NCBI GenBank assembly: GCA_910586275.1
Contig: CAJUIM010000011.1
Location: forward strand, 1-44,674
DNA length: 44,674 nt
Direction: 5' to 3'
DNA from: an uncultured Lachnospiraceae bacterium
Lineage (GTDB): Bacteria; Bacillota; Clostridia; Lachnospirales; Lachnospiraceae
Shown here: positions 15,879 to 25,356 of the stretch, piece after piece
Layout of the letters: every line of letters begins with the position of its first letter
How positions within the stretch are numbered: position 1 is the stretch's first letter
Translations under genes and position numbers: made by a program
The notes under the pieces: model-generated
The model's database searches: none
Told to the model about the DNA's origin: nothing
The model's input: only the letters and a program-made list of their open reading frames with translations

Positions 15879-15899
15879 GAGCATGTCTGAAAATTCATT
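15879..15899 (+). repeat. Solo end of the dispersed palindromic element
   Basis: gagcatgtctgaaaattcatt matches the end of the element at 6886-7049 with one difference in the first 17 bases. No matching inverted end is found nearby. Confidence 0.6.
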
Positions 15900-15983
15900 G
15901 GAGCCATGGCGATACATTCAGCCAAAACACCGGCGCAGGCAGAAAACCAAAAATTGATTTCCCTGGATTTCCGTGAATAGAAG

Positions 15984-16012
15984 TTGATAAGCCCCTGCCG
16001 TTATGGTATAAT
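15984..16012 (+). promoter_or_regulatory. Strong sigma-A-like promoter of the plus-strand polysaccharide operon
   Basis: TTGATA (15984-15989), 17 bases, TATAAT (16007-16012), about 50 bases before the first gene. No other promoter of this quality is seen until the terminator at 25283, so the seven genes are probably one transcript. Confidence 0.75.
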
Positions 16013-16063
16013 TTGTTATTGTCCGGCATAATGAAAACGGGCGAACTGAAATAGGAGAACAAA

Positions 16064-17635
16064 ATGAACCATGCATCCTTTACAATAAAAGAAGCCGCAT
16101 ATTACATCTATTTTTCGGTAATGCTTTTTGCAAAAGGCATTGGCTTGTACGAAGGCATGACTGTCTACAACCTCTGCCTTGTATTCGCCACAGGAATGCT
16201 GCTGCTGAAAATGGCCATGGACAGCTATACCTTAAAAGAAGCGGTATGGATAACGGCACTGACCATTCTCGGCATTGTCACATGGCAGAGATCAGATGAA
16301 AAAGGGCCGTTTTTATACATTCTTCTTATAATGGGAATGAAGGATATCCCTGTAAAAAGAGTCTTCCGGTTAGGCTGCGCCGTCTGGGGGCTTGCATTTG
16401 CCATGCAGCTTATACTGGCTCTGACAGGGCTGCGCACCGGGGCAGTCATGGCACATAAAAAACTGGGGCTAGGCCACATTCTCCGTTGGTCGCTGGGATA
16501 CCCCCATCCAAACGTATGCCATATTTCTTATGTCATTTTAATTGCATTTTTATTGTATGTCCTTCCTCTGAAAGGGAAAAAACTAATTCGTGCCACCTTG
16601 CTTTGCTTTATCGGAAATCTATACGTTTTTTTGTACTCCGTAAGCTATACCGGCTTTCTGTTTGCCACAATTTATCTGGCAGGCAATTTATATCTGAACC
16701 TTAGGACAAGCAGGACGAAAGCAGAGAATATAATGCTGCATGCATTATTTCCCTGCTGCGTTTTATTTTCGGTTGCCGGACCGATGGTACTTCGAGGAAA
16801 GCTTTTCGAAATCTGCGATAAAATACTGAACAGCCGCTTTTCTCTTTCCAGACACTACATGCTGTACGGCAATTGGTCGCTGTTGGGCAACAAGCAAATG
16901 CAGATACGGGAGGAAAGCCTTAATTATACTTTAGACTGTTCCTATACTTATTTATTGATGTATGGCGGAATCGTCATTTTTTCCCTGATGTGTGTCGGCT
17001 ATATCCTTATGATCCGCCGTTATATAAAGGACGGAAGGAATCAAGAACTGGCCATCATATTCGGATTGCTGATTGCCGGCATATCAGAGCCTTTTCTCTT
17101 TAATACCGCATATAAAAATCTGTCAGCCATATTTATAGGAGATTTCCTCTTTGAAATGCTGCAGCATGGAAAGTGCGAAATCTTCCGCCCCTGCCTTCTG
17201 AAATGGAAGGACGGGAAAACAGAGTTCTCCTTCCCCCGCAGGCAGGACGGCATGATCCGATGGCTGCAGGCCAAAATCAAAGAGAAACGGTCCCTGTTAG
17301 CATGCATCGGCGTTGCGGCCGCACTTTTGGCCGGAGGACTGTATGCCGTATCGGCAGAAATGCCCGACAGTATTTTTATATTGCGGCAGGGAAGCGACCG
17401 GTATGAAGAGATTGTTTATTTGGACATAGATGATCTGCCCGAAAATTTTAACAGCCGTATTGTCAGCTATAAAGATTCCGAAACCCCTATGTATGAATTC
17501 CGGGGAAATATGCTGACCATGGAATATGTCAGGGGCATAATCAGCGTCGGACTGGCTGCAGGCGCAGTTTCCCCCGGGCTGTATCTGACATATCTTTACT
17601 ATGCGGGCAAAAAACACAGGAAACAAATCGGATAG
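16064..17635 (+). CDS. Wzy-like polysaccharide polymerase candidate
   Basis: A 523-residue integral membrane protein with about ten N-terminal hydrophobic segments, a ~90-residue cytosolic or loop region (~370-415), a further membrane segment (LLACIGVAAALLAGGLYAV), a ~75-residue soluble part and a last membrane segment near the C-terminus. It shares with the protein at 39920-41125 the stretch LGLGH...PHPN and a later T-G motif (YSVSYTGFL here, TDSKTGMLV there), as seen in O-antigen/capsule polymerases. The role, joining lipid-linked repeat units outside the membrane, is inferred from that and from its place as the first gene of the operon. Ribosome binding site aggag, ATG start. The extra C-terminal part (beyond ~410) is absent from the second polymerase. 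Confidence 0.65.
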   Translation: MNHASFTIKEAAYYIYFSVMLFAKGIGLYEGMTVYNLCLVFATGMLLLKMAMDSYTLKEAVWITALTILGIVTWQRSDEKGPFLYILLIMGMKDIPVKRVFRLGCAVWGLAFAMQLILALTGLRTGAVMAHKKLGLGHILRWSLGYPHPNVCHISYVILIAFLLYVLPLKGKKLIRATLLCFIGNLYVFLYSVSYTGFLFATIYLAGNLYLNLRTSRTKAENIMLHALFPCCVLFSVAGPMVLRGKLFEICDKILNSRFSLSRHYMLYGNWSLLGNKQMQIREESLNYTLDCSYTYLLMYGGIVIFSLMCVGYILMIRRYIKDGRNQELAIIFGLLIAGISEPFLFNTAYKNLSAIFIGDFLFEMLQHGKCEIFRPCLLKWKDGKTEFSFPRRQDGMIRWLQAKIKEKRSLLACIGVAAALLAGGLYAVSAEMPDSIFILRQGSDRYEEIVYLDIDDLPENFNSRIVSYKDSETPMYEFRGNMLTMEYVRGIISVGLAAGAVSPGLYLTYLYYAGKKHRKQIG

Positions 17636-17646
17636 GGAGATAACTT

Positions 17647-18864
17647 GTGAAAATTTTAATGGTCAATAAATTCCTATACCCCAACGGCGGCTCCGAAACC
17701 TATATTTTCAAGTTAGGAAAGGAATTCGTCCGGTTGGGGCATGAAGTGGAATATTTCGGCATGGAGCACAGCGGCCGTATTGTAGGCAATCGTGCCGGAA
17801 GCTATACCGGTACCTTGGATTTCCATACCGGAAAGCTGGAAAAACTGCTGTACCCTTTTAAGATTATCTACTCCGTGGAAGCCCGGCATAAAATCAGAAA
17901 GGTCTTGGAAGACTTTATGCCGGATGTGGTGCATCTGAACAATTTTAACTTTCAGCTGACTCCTTCCATTATATATGAGATAAGAGCCTATGATAAAAAA
18001 CGGGGCAAAAAGACGGCATTGATCTATACGGCACATGATTACCAGTGGGTATGCCCCAACCATATGTTCCGGATACCGGCACAGGGAGAACTGTGCATGA
18101 GATGTGCGGAAGGAAGATACGGAAACTGTGCCAAATACCGCTGCATCCACAATTCCAAAGCGAAAAGCATCCTTGGAAGCGTAGAAGGAAAAATCTATTA
18201 TTTACTGAAAACTTACCAAAAGATAGATAAAATTATCTGCCCCAGCGAATTTATGAACCGTTCCCTTTCACGCAACCGGCTTTTCAAGGGCAGCACTGTC
18301 ACGCTGCACAATTTTATTGATGCCATGCCGGATAAATTACCGGCCGAAAAGAAAGACTATGTGTTGTATCTTGGGCGGTATGCGGAAGAAAAGGGAGTCA
18401 GGACATTGGCCCAAGTCTGCAGGGAACTTACGGATATCCCCTTTCTGTTTGCAGGCAGCGGCCCTTTAAAAGATGAAATTGCCGCATGTCCCAATGTCAG
18501 TGAGAAAGGCTTCCTGTCGGGCGATGAACTGAAACGCATCATCCGTGAAGCAAGGTTTATGGTCTTTCCGTCGGAATGGTACGAGAACTGTCCGTTCTCG
18601 GTAATGGAAGCACAGATGTACGGAACCCCTGTCCTTGCGGCAGATATCGGCGGAACCCCCGAACTTGTGCGCAGCGGAGTGACCGGAGAACTGTTCGCCA
18701 GCGGAAACAAAGCAGATCTGAAAGAAAAGATACGGAATCTATGGGAAAATAAAGAACTCTGCCAAAAATATGCGCAGAACTGCAGACATATTACCTTTGA
18801 CACACTGACAGAATATGCAGAGAAGCTTCTTGAAATATACGGGCAGCAACGAAGAGACAAATAG
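17647..18864 (+). CDS. GT4 glycosyltransferase with cysteine-rich insert
   Basis: A cytosolic GT-B fold enzyme of 405 residues that moves a sugar from a nucleotide donor to a lipid-linked glycan. The N-terminus MVNKFLYPNGGSETYIFKL is a typical GT4 acceptor-domain start. The donor half has YLGRYAEEKGVRTLA and the E-x7-E region (PSEWYENCPFSVMEA followed by GTPVLAADIGGTPE). Between the halves lies an insert with five Cys (C136, C150, C153, C161, C166) after TAHDYQWVCPN, which may bind a metal; such inserts occur in part of the family. GTG start, site agggag. It follows the polymerase by 11 bases. Confidence 0.85.
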   Translation: MKILMVNKFLYPNGGSETYIFKLGKEFVRLGHEVEYFGMEHSGRIVGNRAGSYTGTLDFHTGKLEKLLYPFKIIYSVEARHKIRKVLEDFMPDVVHLNNFNFQLTPSIIYEIRAYDKKRGKKTALIYTAHDYQWVCPNHMFRIPAQGELCMRCAEGRYGNCAKYRCIHNSKAKSILGSVEGKIYYLLKTYQKIDKIICPSEFMNRSLSRNRLFKGSTVTLHNFIDAMPDKLPAEKKDYVLYLGRYAEEKGVRTLAQVCRELTDIPFLFAGSGPLKDEIAACPNVSEKGFLSGDELKRIIREARFMVFPSEWYENCPFSVMEAQMYGTPVLAADIGGTPELVRSGVTGELFASGNKADLKEKIRNLWENKELCQKYAQNCRHITFDTLTEYAEKLLEIYGQQRRDK

Positions 18865-18903
18865 CCGTGGCTGTGGTCGGCAAATCACAGAACACAGAAA
18901 GGC

Positions 18904-19914
18904 ATGGTCAATAAAATGGCAAAAAGAACATTATACGGAACGGTGATTGTGACATACCGATGCAATGCACGCTGTAATATGTGCGATTGTTTTAAAGATC
19001 CTACCAAACCCAGTGAGGAAATCACTTTGGAAGATATTAAAAAACTGCCGGAAATGGCTTTCACAAACATTACCGGAGGAGAGCCGTTCATACGTCAGGA
19101 CATACCGGAAATCGTGGAAGAATTATATAAAAAATCCGACCGCATTGTAATATCCACAAACGGATATTTTACCGACCGCATCATTGATTTATGCAAAAAA
19201 TTCCCGAAAGTAGGCATCCGCATCAGCATTGAAGGGCTGCAGGAAACCAATGATAAAATCAGGGGCATCCCGGACGGATTCAACAGAGGATACCGTACAT
19301 TGAAAACCTTGGTGGAAATGGGGCATCCGGACGTAGGTTTCGGCATGACCGTTCAAGACATGAACTGCGAAGACCTTGTGCCGTTATACGATATTTCCAA
19401 TGAACTGGGCATGGAATTTGCCACGGCCACACTGCACAATTCCTTTTATTTCAGAAAGACCGACAATAAAATCAACGATAAGAAAAAAGTAGCGGAAAAC
19501 TTTGAGAAATTAATCAATGAACTGTTAAAAAGCAATTCTCCGAAAAAATGGTTCCGGGCCTATTTTAACCATGGGCTAATCAATTATATTTACGGAAATA
19601 AGAGACTGCTTCCATGCGATATGTCAAAAAATGCATTTTTCATTGATCCGTTCTGCGATGTCATCCCATGTAACGGCATGGAGAAAAAAGCAGTGATGGG
19701 CAATCTGCGGCAGCAGACTTGGGAAGAGCTCTGGAACTCCGGCCAAGCGGAAGAAGTGAGAAAATGCGCCCGAAACTGCGGCAGAAACTGCTGGATGATC
19801 GGAAGCGCCTCCCCTGCTATGCACAAATATATTTGGGTTCCCGGCTGGTGGGTAATCCGGCATAAATTTCTCAAAAGGGGCAAATACAGTTTAAAAGAAA
19901 ATAAATTTATGTAA
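18904..19914 (+). CDS. Radical SAM protein with SPASM-like C-terminal cysteines
   Basis: A 336-residue radical S-adenosylmethionine enzyme. The [4Fe-4S] motif is C20-NAR-C24-NM-C27, followed by GGEP (~58-61) and the usual barrel strands (RIVISTNGYFTD; GIRISIEGLQETNDKIRG). The C-terminal part has further cysteines (C238, C251, C256, C288, C292, C296) spaced as in SPASM domains, with the typical MGNLRQQTWEELWNSG, so extra iron-sulfur clusters are likely. The substrate is unknown. It sits between glycosyltransferase and flippase genes, so it may modify a sugar, a lipid carrier or a glycan-linked peptide. No small precursor-peptide gene is seen next to it. ATG at 18904, with a second in-frame ATG four codons on. 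Confidence 0.88.
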   Translation: MVNKMAKRTLYGTVIVTYRCNARCNMCDCFKDPTKPSEEITLEDIKKLPEMAFTNITGGEPFIRQDIPEIVEELYKKSDRIVISTNGYFTDRIIDLCKKFPKVGIRISIEGLQETNDKIRGIPDGFNRGYRTLKTLVEMGHPDVGFGMTVQDMNCEDLVPLYDISNELGMEFATATLHNSFYFRKTDNKINDKKKVAENFEKLINELLKSNSPKKWFRAYFNHGLINYIYGNKRLLPCDMSKNAFFIDPFCDVIPCNGMEKKAVMGNLRQQTWEELWNSGQAEEVRKCARNCGRNCWMIGSASPAMHKYIWVPGWWVIRHKFLKRGKYSLKENKFM

Positions 19915-20009
19915 ATTCCGTGGAACGCGTCCGAACATTCATTTTTCCGGCCTGCATACTCTGGATGGCATACTGTTTGAAGATAGTTAGAAGGATAAGA
20001 GGTACCCGC

Positions 20010-21767
20010 ATGAAAAAAATTGCGAGACAGCTGAACTACATTTTTAATAAAAAAGAAAAGATAAAACTGATATTTGTCCTGATCATGGTCATCATAGGCA
20101 GTTTTTTTGAACTGATAGGCGTTACCAGCTTTATGCCTTTCATTGAGATATTGATGGATGAATCCGTCATCCATGAAAATGAATATCTGAATTTTTTCTA
20201 TGAACTTTTTCATTTCTCAAGCAACCAGTATTTTCTGGCGGCTTTAACAGGCGTGATTATATTTATTTATATATTTAAGAATGTTTTCCTTGCCTTGGAG
20301 AAAAATGTCATATACCGTTTCTGTTACCGTACCCAGCTTCACATATCTACCAGATTATTAAAAGCCTATATGGAAGAACCCTATACCTTTCATCTGCAGA
20401 AAAACATTGCGGAACTGCAGCGGAGCATGCAGGAAGATACCGACTTATTCGCAAAAGGCATTATCCATATACTGGAACTGATCATGGAACTGACCGTATG
20501 CGGAGTACTGGGCATTTATCTGTTCATCGTTAGTAAATCCATTGCCATCCTTGTGCTTGTCATGCTGCTGCTGTGCACCGGCACGTTTGTAGTGGTATCC
20601 AAAAAATATTCCGCACGGATCGGCGCCGAATGCCAGAGATATAAGGGAAAATTATACCAATGGATGAATCAGTCCTTAGGCGGAATCAAGGAAGTAAAGA
20701 TTCTTGGAAGGGAAGAATACTTTATCAATGAATATCAGGCCTATTTCCACAAATTTGTCCACGGGCTGCGCATCAACCGCTTAATCGGCGAAATGCCCAG
20801 ATACTTTGTGGAAGCTTCCTGCATGACGGGGCTTCTGGTAGCCATTCTGGTCAAAATGTTTTTCGGCTATAACGACATTACGGTATATATCCCCCAGCTT
20901 ACCGTCTTTGCAGTAGCTGCGTTCCGTTTACTGCCTTCTGTGGGGAAAATCAGCGTACATGTGGCGGATATCCTCTACTCCCTTCCGTCTTTTGAACTGA
21001 TATACCATGATTTGAAAGAAATTGAAAACATACCGGCTAAAACGCAGGACAAAATAAAAAATTGGAGTTTTGAGAACGCAATATCCATCCAAGACGTAGT
21101 TTACCATTATCCCGATTCGGAAGAGCCGGTCATCAACCGCGCCGATTTTCTTATTCCTAAAGGAAATACCGTTGCTTTCATCGGGTCTTCCGGTGCCGGG
21201 AAAACCACCATGGCCGACATCATCCTCGGGCTGCTGGAGCCTAATGCCGGACAGGTACTGGCAGACGGAATGGATGTGCATAAGAACCCTAATATATGGC
21301 ACCGTTCCTTGGGATATATCCCACAGGTTATTTATCTGTCGGACGATACCATAAGAAACAATATCGCTTTCGGCATCAGCAAAAAAGAAATCGATGACAA
21401 TTCTGTCATTGCCGCACTGAAGAAAGCACAGCTATATGATTTCGTCAAAGGGCTTCCGGATGGGCTGGATACCTTCGTAGGGGACCGGGGCATCCGACTG
21501 TCCGGCGGGCAGAGGCAGCGTATCGGCATTGCAAGAGCCCTTTACCATGACCCGGAAATTCTTATTTTAGATGAGGCCACTTCCGCTCTGGACAATGAAA
21601 CGGAAGCTGCCGTCATGGAATCCATTGAAAACCTTCAGGGAATGAAAACCATGATTATTATTGCCCACAGACTGACCACCATAAAAAATGTGGATATTAT
21701 TTATGAAGTTTCCGACGGAAAAGTAATACGGAAATCGGCGGAAGAGGTGTTTGGGCATAATGCATAA
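20010..21767 (+). CDS. ABC transporter (fused permease and ATPase), PglK/MsbA-like lipid-linked glycan flippase
   Basis: A 585-residue half-transporter. The membrane domain has about six segments (first around KLIFVLIMVIIGSFFELIGV). The ATPase domain (from ~355) has Walker A GSSGAGKTT (~392-400), the Q-loop IPQ (~437-439), signature LSGGQRQRIGIARA (~497-510), Walker B LILDEATSALD (~518-528) and the H-loop IIAHRLTT. The membrane domain pattern (FFELIGVTSFMPFIEILM; LGGIKEVKILGREEYFI) is like PglK, which flips undecaprenyl-linked oligosaccharide in Campylobacter. I choose the ATG at 20010 with agagg upstream; an in-frame GTG 30 codons earlier has no site. It is likely the exporter of the product of this operon, though lipid or peptide export is possible. 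Confidence 0.85.
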   Translation: MKKIARQLNYIFNKKEKIKLIFVLIMVIIGSFFELIGVTSFMPFIEILMDESVIHENEYLNFFYELFHFSSNQYFLAALTGVIIFIYIFKNVFLALEKNVIYRFCYRTQLHISTRLLKAYMEEPYTFHLQKNIAELQRSMQEDTDLFAKGIIHILELIMELTVCGVLGIYLFIVSKSIAILVLVMLLLCTGTFVVVSKKYSARIGAECQRYKGKLYQWMNQSLGGIKEVKILGREEYFINEYQAYFHKFVHGLRINRLIGEMPRYFVEASCMTGLLVAILVKMFFGYNDITVYIPQLTVFAVAAFRLLPSVGKISVHVADILYSLPSFELIYHDLKEIENIPAKTQDKIKNWSFENAISIQDVVYHYPDSEEPVINRADFLIPKGNTVAFIGSSGAGKTTMADIILGLLEPNAGQVLADGMDVHKNPNIWHRSLGYIPQVIYLSDDTIRNNIAFGISKKEIDDNSVIAALKKAQLYDFVKGLPDGLDTFVGDRGIRLSGGQRQRIGIARALYHDPEILILDEATSALDNETEAAVMESIENLQGMKTMIIIAHRLTTIKNVDIIYEVSDGKVIRKSAEEVFGHNA

Positions 21768-21814
21768 GTCCGGAAGCAGCATTCTTCCCATTGAGAGAGG
21801 AGCATGAAGGTAAA

Positions 21815-22870
21815 GTGAAAATTGTATTTGTAGTTCCCGATATGGTGGGAGGCGGAACGGAACGGATTGTCTCTCTTCTGGCAAACGAATATGTAAAAAG
21901 AGGCATAGACACATCCGTCCTTATCTTTGCCGGAAACACAGTGGAATATCCTCTGGATCCGCGTGTGGAAGTCGTTATTGCAGGAGGCCCCTCGGGCGGA
22001 AACTTGGGAATCCGACTGAAAAGAATTAAATTTATGCGCCAATACTACCGGAAAAACAAAGATTGTGCCATTTTTGCTTTCAGCGTCATGGGTGCCGTCT
22101 TTTCTTCCATAGCTACCATCGGGCAGCGGCATTGGACTTTAGTGTCGGAAAGAAGCAATCCGGATGAATATGACCATAAGCGGATCCGTGACTTCTTTTA
22201 CCGGAGGGCGGACAAAGTCGTCTTACAGACATACGATGTATTAAAATCCTTTGACCGTAAAATACAGGCCAAGGCAGTTGTCATCCCCAATCCCATTGAT
22301 CCTACTCTCCCCCCCGTATACACAGGAGTCCGGCAAAAGAAAATATGCTGCGCCGCCAGACTGGAACCGGGCAAAGACCATAAGACCATGTTAAGGGCTT
22401 TTCATGCTTTCCGGAAAGACTTCCCTGAATATACGCTGGAAATATACGGGAAAGGCAGTCTGGAAAGGGAACTGAAAGCTATGGCAAAGGAATTGGGGAT
22501 AGATGAGAAAGTTCATTTTCACGGTTTCTGCCCCACAGTCCGAGAAGAAATCCGCGACCATGCCATGTATATCCTGTCTTCAAAATTTGAGGGAATATCC
22601 AATGCCCTTATAGAAACAATGTCGATGGGAATGCCGGTGATTGCCACGGATTGCCCGGTAGGCGGCACAAGAATGTGCATCCGGGATCACGTAAACGGCA
22701 TTATGGTTCCCGTAGAGAACCCTAATGCACTGGCCGAAGCCATGAAAGAACTGGCTTCAAATGAAGAACTGGCTCGGAAAATTGCCCGGAACGCCGCTAA
22801 ATTAAGAGAAAGATTTTCCATTGAAAAAATAGCCGGTCAGTTTTTGGATTGTATGGAGGAAAACAGATAA
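21815..22870 (+). CDS. GT4 glycosyltransferase
   Basis: A GT-B fold transferase of 352 residues. N-terminus KIVFVVPDMVGGGTERIVSLLA, characteristic of the GT4 branch that includes amylovoran- and N-acetylgalactosamine-transferases. The donor half has AARLEPGKDHKTMLRAF, the PxYxLxIYGxG strand (EYTLEIYGKGSLERELK) and SSKFEGISNALIETMSMGMPVIATDCPVGG with the E-x7-E pair. The start is GTG at 21815 with agga-n6-aagg upstream; the TTG eight codons earlier is less likely. It begins 48 bases after the ABC gene and its last codons contain the ribosome binding site of the next gene. Confidence 0.85.
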   Translation: MKIVFVVPDMVGGGTERIVSLLANEYVKRGIDTSVLIFAGNTVEYPLDPRVEVVIAGGPSGGNLGIRLKRIKFMRQYYRKNKDCAIFAFSVMGAVFSSIATIGQRHWTLVSERSNPDEYDHKRIRDFFYRRADKVVLQTYDVLKSFDRKIQAKAVVIPNPIDPTLPPVYTGVRQKKICCAARLEPGKDHKTMLRAFHAFRKDFPEYTLEIYGKGSLERELKAMAKELGIDEKVHFHGFCPTVREEIRDHAMYILSSKFEGISNALIETMSMGMPVIATDCPVGGTRMCIRDHVNGIMVPVENPNALAEAMKELASNEELARKIARNAAKLRERFSIEKIAGQFLDCMEENR

Positions 22871-22872
22871 GC

Positions 22873-23979
22873 ATGCGTGTCCTGTTGATAAACCCTATTT
22901 TATATACTGCAGAAACAGACGAGATTCCCAAAGTGACATCCATTAAAGATACCATGATATATTCCATGTGCCTTGGATTCCTGGAAAACGGAGATATTCC
23001 CACATTAATAGCAGCTTCGGATTATAAACCCACCGTCAGGGAGGACTATCCCTTTGAGATTGTCTGGATGGATACGGCTCTGAAAAGGCTTTTCAAGCCC
23101 AGATGTCTTCCCTGGCTTCCCGCACTGAGTGCCTATATTAAGAAAAACCGGGCACTGACAGACGGCATTATAACAAGCGAAGTATTCTCCCTCTGTTCTC
23201 TCACTGCCGTGCGGAAAGCACCCGAAAAAACAATTATTTGGCACGAACTCGGCGCACATAATAAAATGATGCATTACATTCCGTCCAAAATATGGTATCA
23301 TATGGTGGCAAGGATATTTTTCCGGAAAACCCCGATTATTGCAAGATCGCAGCATGCCCGGCAATTTATCGGCCGGTTCTGCCCACGGGTCAGCAGCACA
23401 ATTATTGACCACGGCGTAAATATCGGTCAGATTTATGCAAAAGAAGAAAAAGAAAACCGTTTCGTGACAGTCTCCCAATTGATTGCCCGGAAACGGATTG
23501 ACCGGATCATTGCAGTGTTTGCCGATTTTATCCGGCAAAAGGAAGGACGGCAGGACTATATCCTTGATATTATAGGCTCCGGAGATAAGGAACAGGAATT
23601 AAAAGACTTAGTTCGGAATGCCGGAATAAAAGAAAATGTGATTTTTCACGGAAAACTGTCCCATAAGGAAATGGCTCCTCTTGTGGCAGGCGCAAAAGCC
23701 ATGCTTGTCTACACGGAAAAAGACAACAGCATGGTGTCCATCGCGGAAAGCATCGCTGCCGGAACCCCGGTCATAACGACTTCCGTACCTTTTAATTCTT
23801 ACTATATTGAGAAGGAACATCTGGGAATCGTAAAGGACGGATGGAATCAGGATGACTTGGACATCCTCTGCCGCCAAAACAAAGAGTTTGTAAAGAACTG
23901 CATGGCCTACCGCGGAAAATTATCCGCATCCTATGGCGCCGGGCAGTTTGTAAGCATTCTCAAAGAATTACGTTCTTGA
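22873..23979 (+). CDS. GT4-like glycosyltransferase
   Basis: A 368-residue GT-B fold protein. The N-terminal half is divergent (MRVLLINPILYTAETDEIPK), but the C-terminal half is clearly GT4: FVTVSQLIARKRIDRII, DYILDIIGSGDKEQELKDLV, VIFHGKLSHKEMAPLVAGAKAMLVYTEKDNSMVSIAESIAAGTPVITT. In the E-x7-E site only the second Glu fits (AESIAAG). The ATG lies two bases after the previous stop and its GGAGG is inside the previous gene, so translation is coupled. A fragment of the dispersed repeat begins at its stop codon. Confidence 0.8.
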   Translation: MRVLLINPILYTAETDEIPKVTSIKDTMIYSMCLGFLENGDIPTLIAASDYKPTVREDYPFEIVWMDTALKRLFKPRCLPWLPALSAYIKKNRALTDGIITSEVFSLCSLTAVRKAPEKTIIWHELGAHNKMMHYIPSKIWYHMVARIFFRKTPIIARSQHARQFIGRFCPRVSSTIIDHGVNIGQIYAKEEKENRFVTVSQLIARKRIDRIIAVFADFIRQKEGRQDYILDIIGSGDKEQELKDLVRNAGIKENVIFHGKLSHKEMAPLVAGAKAMLVYTEKDNSMVSIAESIAAGTPVITTSVPFNSYYIEKEHLGIVKDGWNQDDLDILCRQNKEFVKNCMAYRGKLSASYGAGQFVSILKELRS

Positions 23980-24000
23980 GCGTGTCTGAATTCATTCCTG
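23978..24000 (+). repeat. Solo end of the dispersed palindromic element
   Basis: gagcgtgtctga-attcattcctg resembles the reverse-complemented right end of the element at 6886-7049 (gagcgtgtttgaaaattcattcccg), shortened by three bases. It starts within the TGA stop of the gene at 22873-23979. Confidence 0.5.
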
Positions 24001-24066
24001 ACAGGAGCCGCGGCTTAAGATCATGCTCTTGGCACATACTAACATTTTAAGGAGGGAAACCGTCTT

Positions 24067-25212
24067 ATGCGTGTATTATATATGTCGCATCGGTATCATA
24101 CCAATCAGAACACCATCATGAAAGGCTGGGTGGAAAACGGGCATAAAGTCTGTTTTCTAAGCCAATATGCAGGCAAAATAGAAGATTATACTTACGTCCG
24201 CCCTGTCATAGTGGGGTATTCTGCCTTTTTCCGTTTGATAGATTATATATATGTCCATATTTTGTTCCGCAAGGATCCTTATGCCATGGACATGAAACTG
24301 AAATGCGGCATACCGCCCATATGGAAACTCTATAAACTAATTAAAGACTTTAGGCCGGACGTAGCCATTCTGAGAGAACGTTCCATATATACGATCTGCA
24401 CCACCGCCATCTGCCGTTTACTGCATATCCCTACTATTTTATATATTCTCAGCCCGGTCTGGGAGAAACCTAAGAAAATGGATTTGGCTCACAGGATTGT
24501 ATGGAAACTGGTTCCCGAATACCGCATGACCCCCTCTTTGCTTGTCGGCACGGATTACTCGGGTTTAGTCAAGGATAAGAAAGCCCTTTTTGCCCCCTTC
24601 CTGATGGAACCGAAAATATCCCCCGAAGATAAATGTTATTTCAAAGACGGCAGGATAAATGTTTTCAGTATCGGGAAATATCTGGAACAGAAAAATCACT
24701 TTATGATGATAAAGGCAGTAGAAAGCCTGCTCGGCAAATATCCTCTGCATCTGACGATAGCAGGCGAAGTTTCCAACGGCTTTCACAAAGAACATTTCCG
24801 CAGCCTGCAGAAATATATAAAAGAACATCATTTGGAGGAACATGTCACTCTGCTGCAGAACCTGAATAAAGAGCAAGTCTTTGCCCAATATGGGCAGGCC
24901 GATATCTATGTGCTGCCGGGCACCCATGAAGCCGCTTCCGTCACCATGATAGAAGCAATGGCCTGTTCCGTGCCGGCCATAAGCGGCTCTGACAACGGCA
25001 CCGCCAGCTATATCGAGGAAGGCATTACCGGCTATGTATTCAAAGACTGCGACTTGGAAGACTTAAAAGAAAAGCTGGAACTGATAGTATGTGACAAAGA
25101 AAATATCATAAAAATGGGAAAAGCCGGGTATGAGCATGTCCTTGCCCACTTCCAATTTGCCAATTACTATCGTGTAGTGAAAAAGATACTGCATAAGCTA
25201 AAATGTCATTAA
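24067..25212 (+). CDS. GT4 glycosyltransferase
   Basis: A 381-residue GT-B fold transferase, the last gene of the plus-strand operon. N-terminus RVLYMSHRYHTNQNTIMKGW (acceptor half); then FRPDVAILRERSIYTICTTAICRLL. The donor half has NVFSIGKYLEQKNHFMMIKAV, LHLTIAGEVS and ADIYVLPGTHEAASVTMIEAMACSVPAISGSDNGTASYI with the family E-x7-E pair. A strong aaggaggg precedes the ATG by about 9 bases. The sugar and linkage cannot be told. Confidence 0.85.
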   Translation: MRVLYMSHRYHTNQNTIMKGWVENGHKVCFLSQYAGKIEDYTYVRPVIVGYSAFFRLIDYIYVHILFRKDPYAMDMKLKCGIPPIWKLYKLIKDFRPDVAILRERSIYTICTTAICRLLHIPTILYILSPVWEKPKKMDLAHRIVWKLVPEYRMTPSLLVGTDYSGLVKDKKALFAPFLMEPKISPEDKCYFKDGRINVFSIGKYLEQKNHFMMIKAVESLLGKYPLHLTIAGEVSNGFHKEHFRSLQKYIKEHHLEEHVTLLQNLNKEQVFAQYGQADIYVLPGTHEAASVTMIEAMACSVPAISGSDNGTASYIEEGITGYVFKDCDLEDLKEKLELIVCDKENIIKMGKAGYEHVLAHFQFANYYRVVKKILHKLKCH

Positions 25213-25282
25213 CTTAAGTGCCCGCCGATATCAGGAATCCTGTTTTTCTTCGGACATGTTTTCCCGCCATCGGGCAAAAAGA

Positions 25283-25330
25283 AATCCCGTACCGTCATCT
25301 GCCACAGCCATGACGGTACGGGATTATTTT
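25283..25330. terminator. Strong bidirectional terminator between the two polysaccharide operons
   Basis: A perfect 16-base stem: aatcccgtaccgtcat (25283-25298), 11-base loop, atgacggtacgggatt (25310-25325), then attatttt on the plus strand and tttctttttg on the minus strand. It ends both converging operons. Confidence 0.9.
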
Positions 25331-25356
25331 CTGCCATCAATCCCAAACAGTAAATT

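Larger units (their letters stand above)
15706..16063. other. Intergenic region with divergent promoters
   Basis: Holds the promoter of the GT11 gene on the left, a solo end of the dispersed repeat in the middle, and the strong promoter of the plus-strand polysaccharide operon on the right. No gene is seen. Confidence 0.6.
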
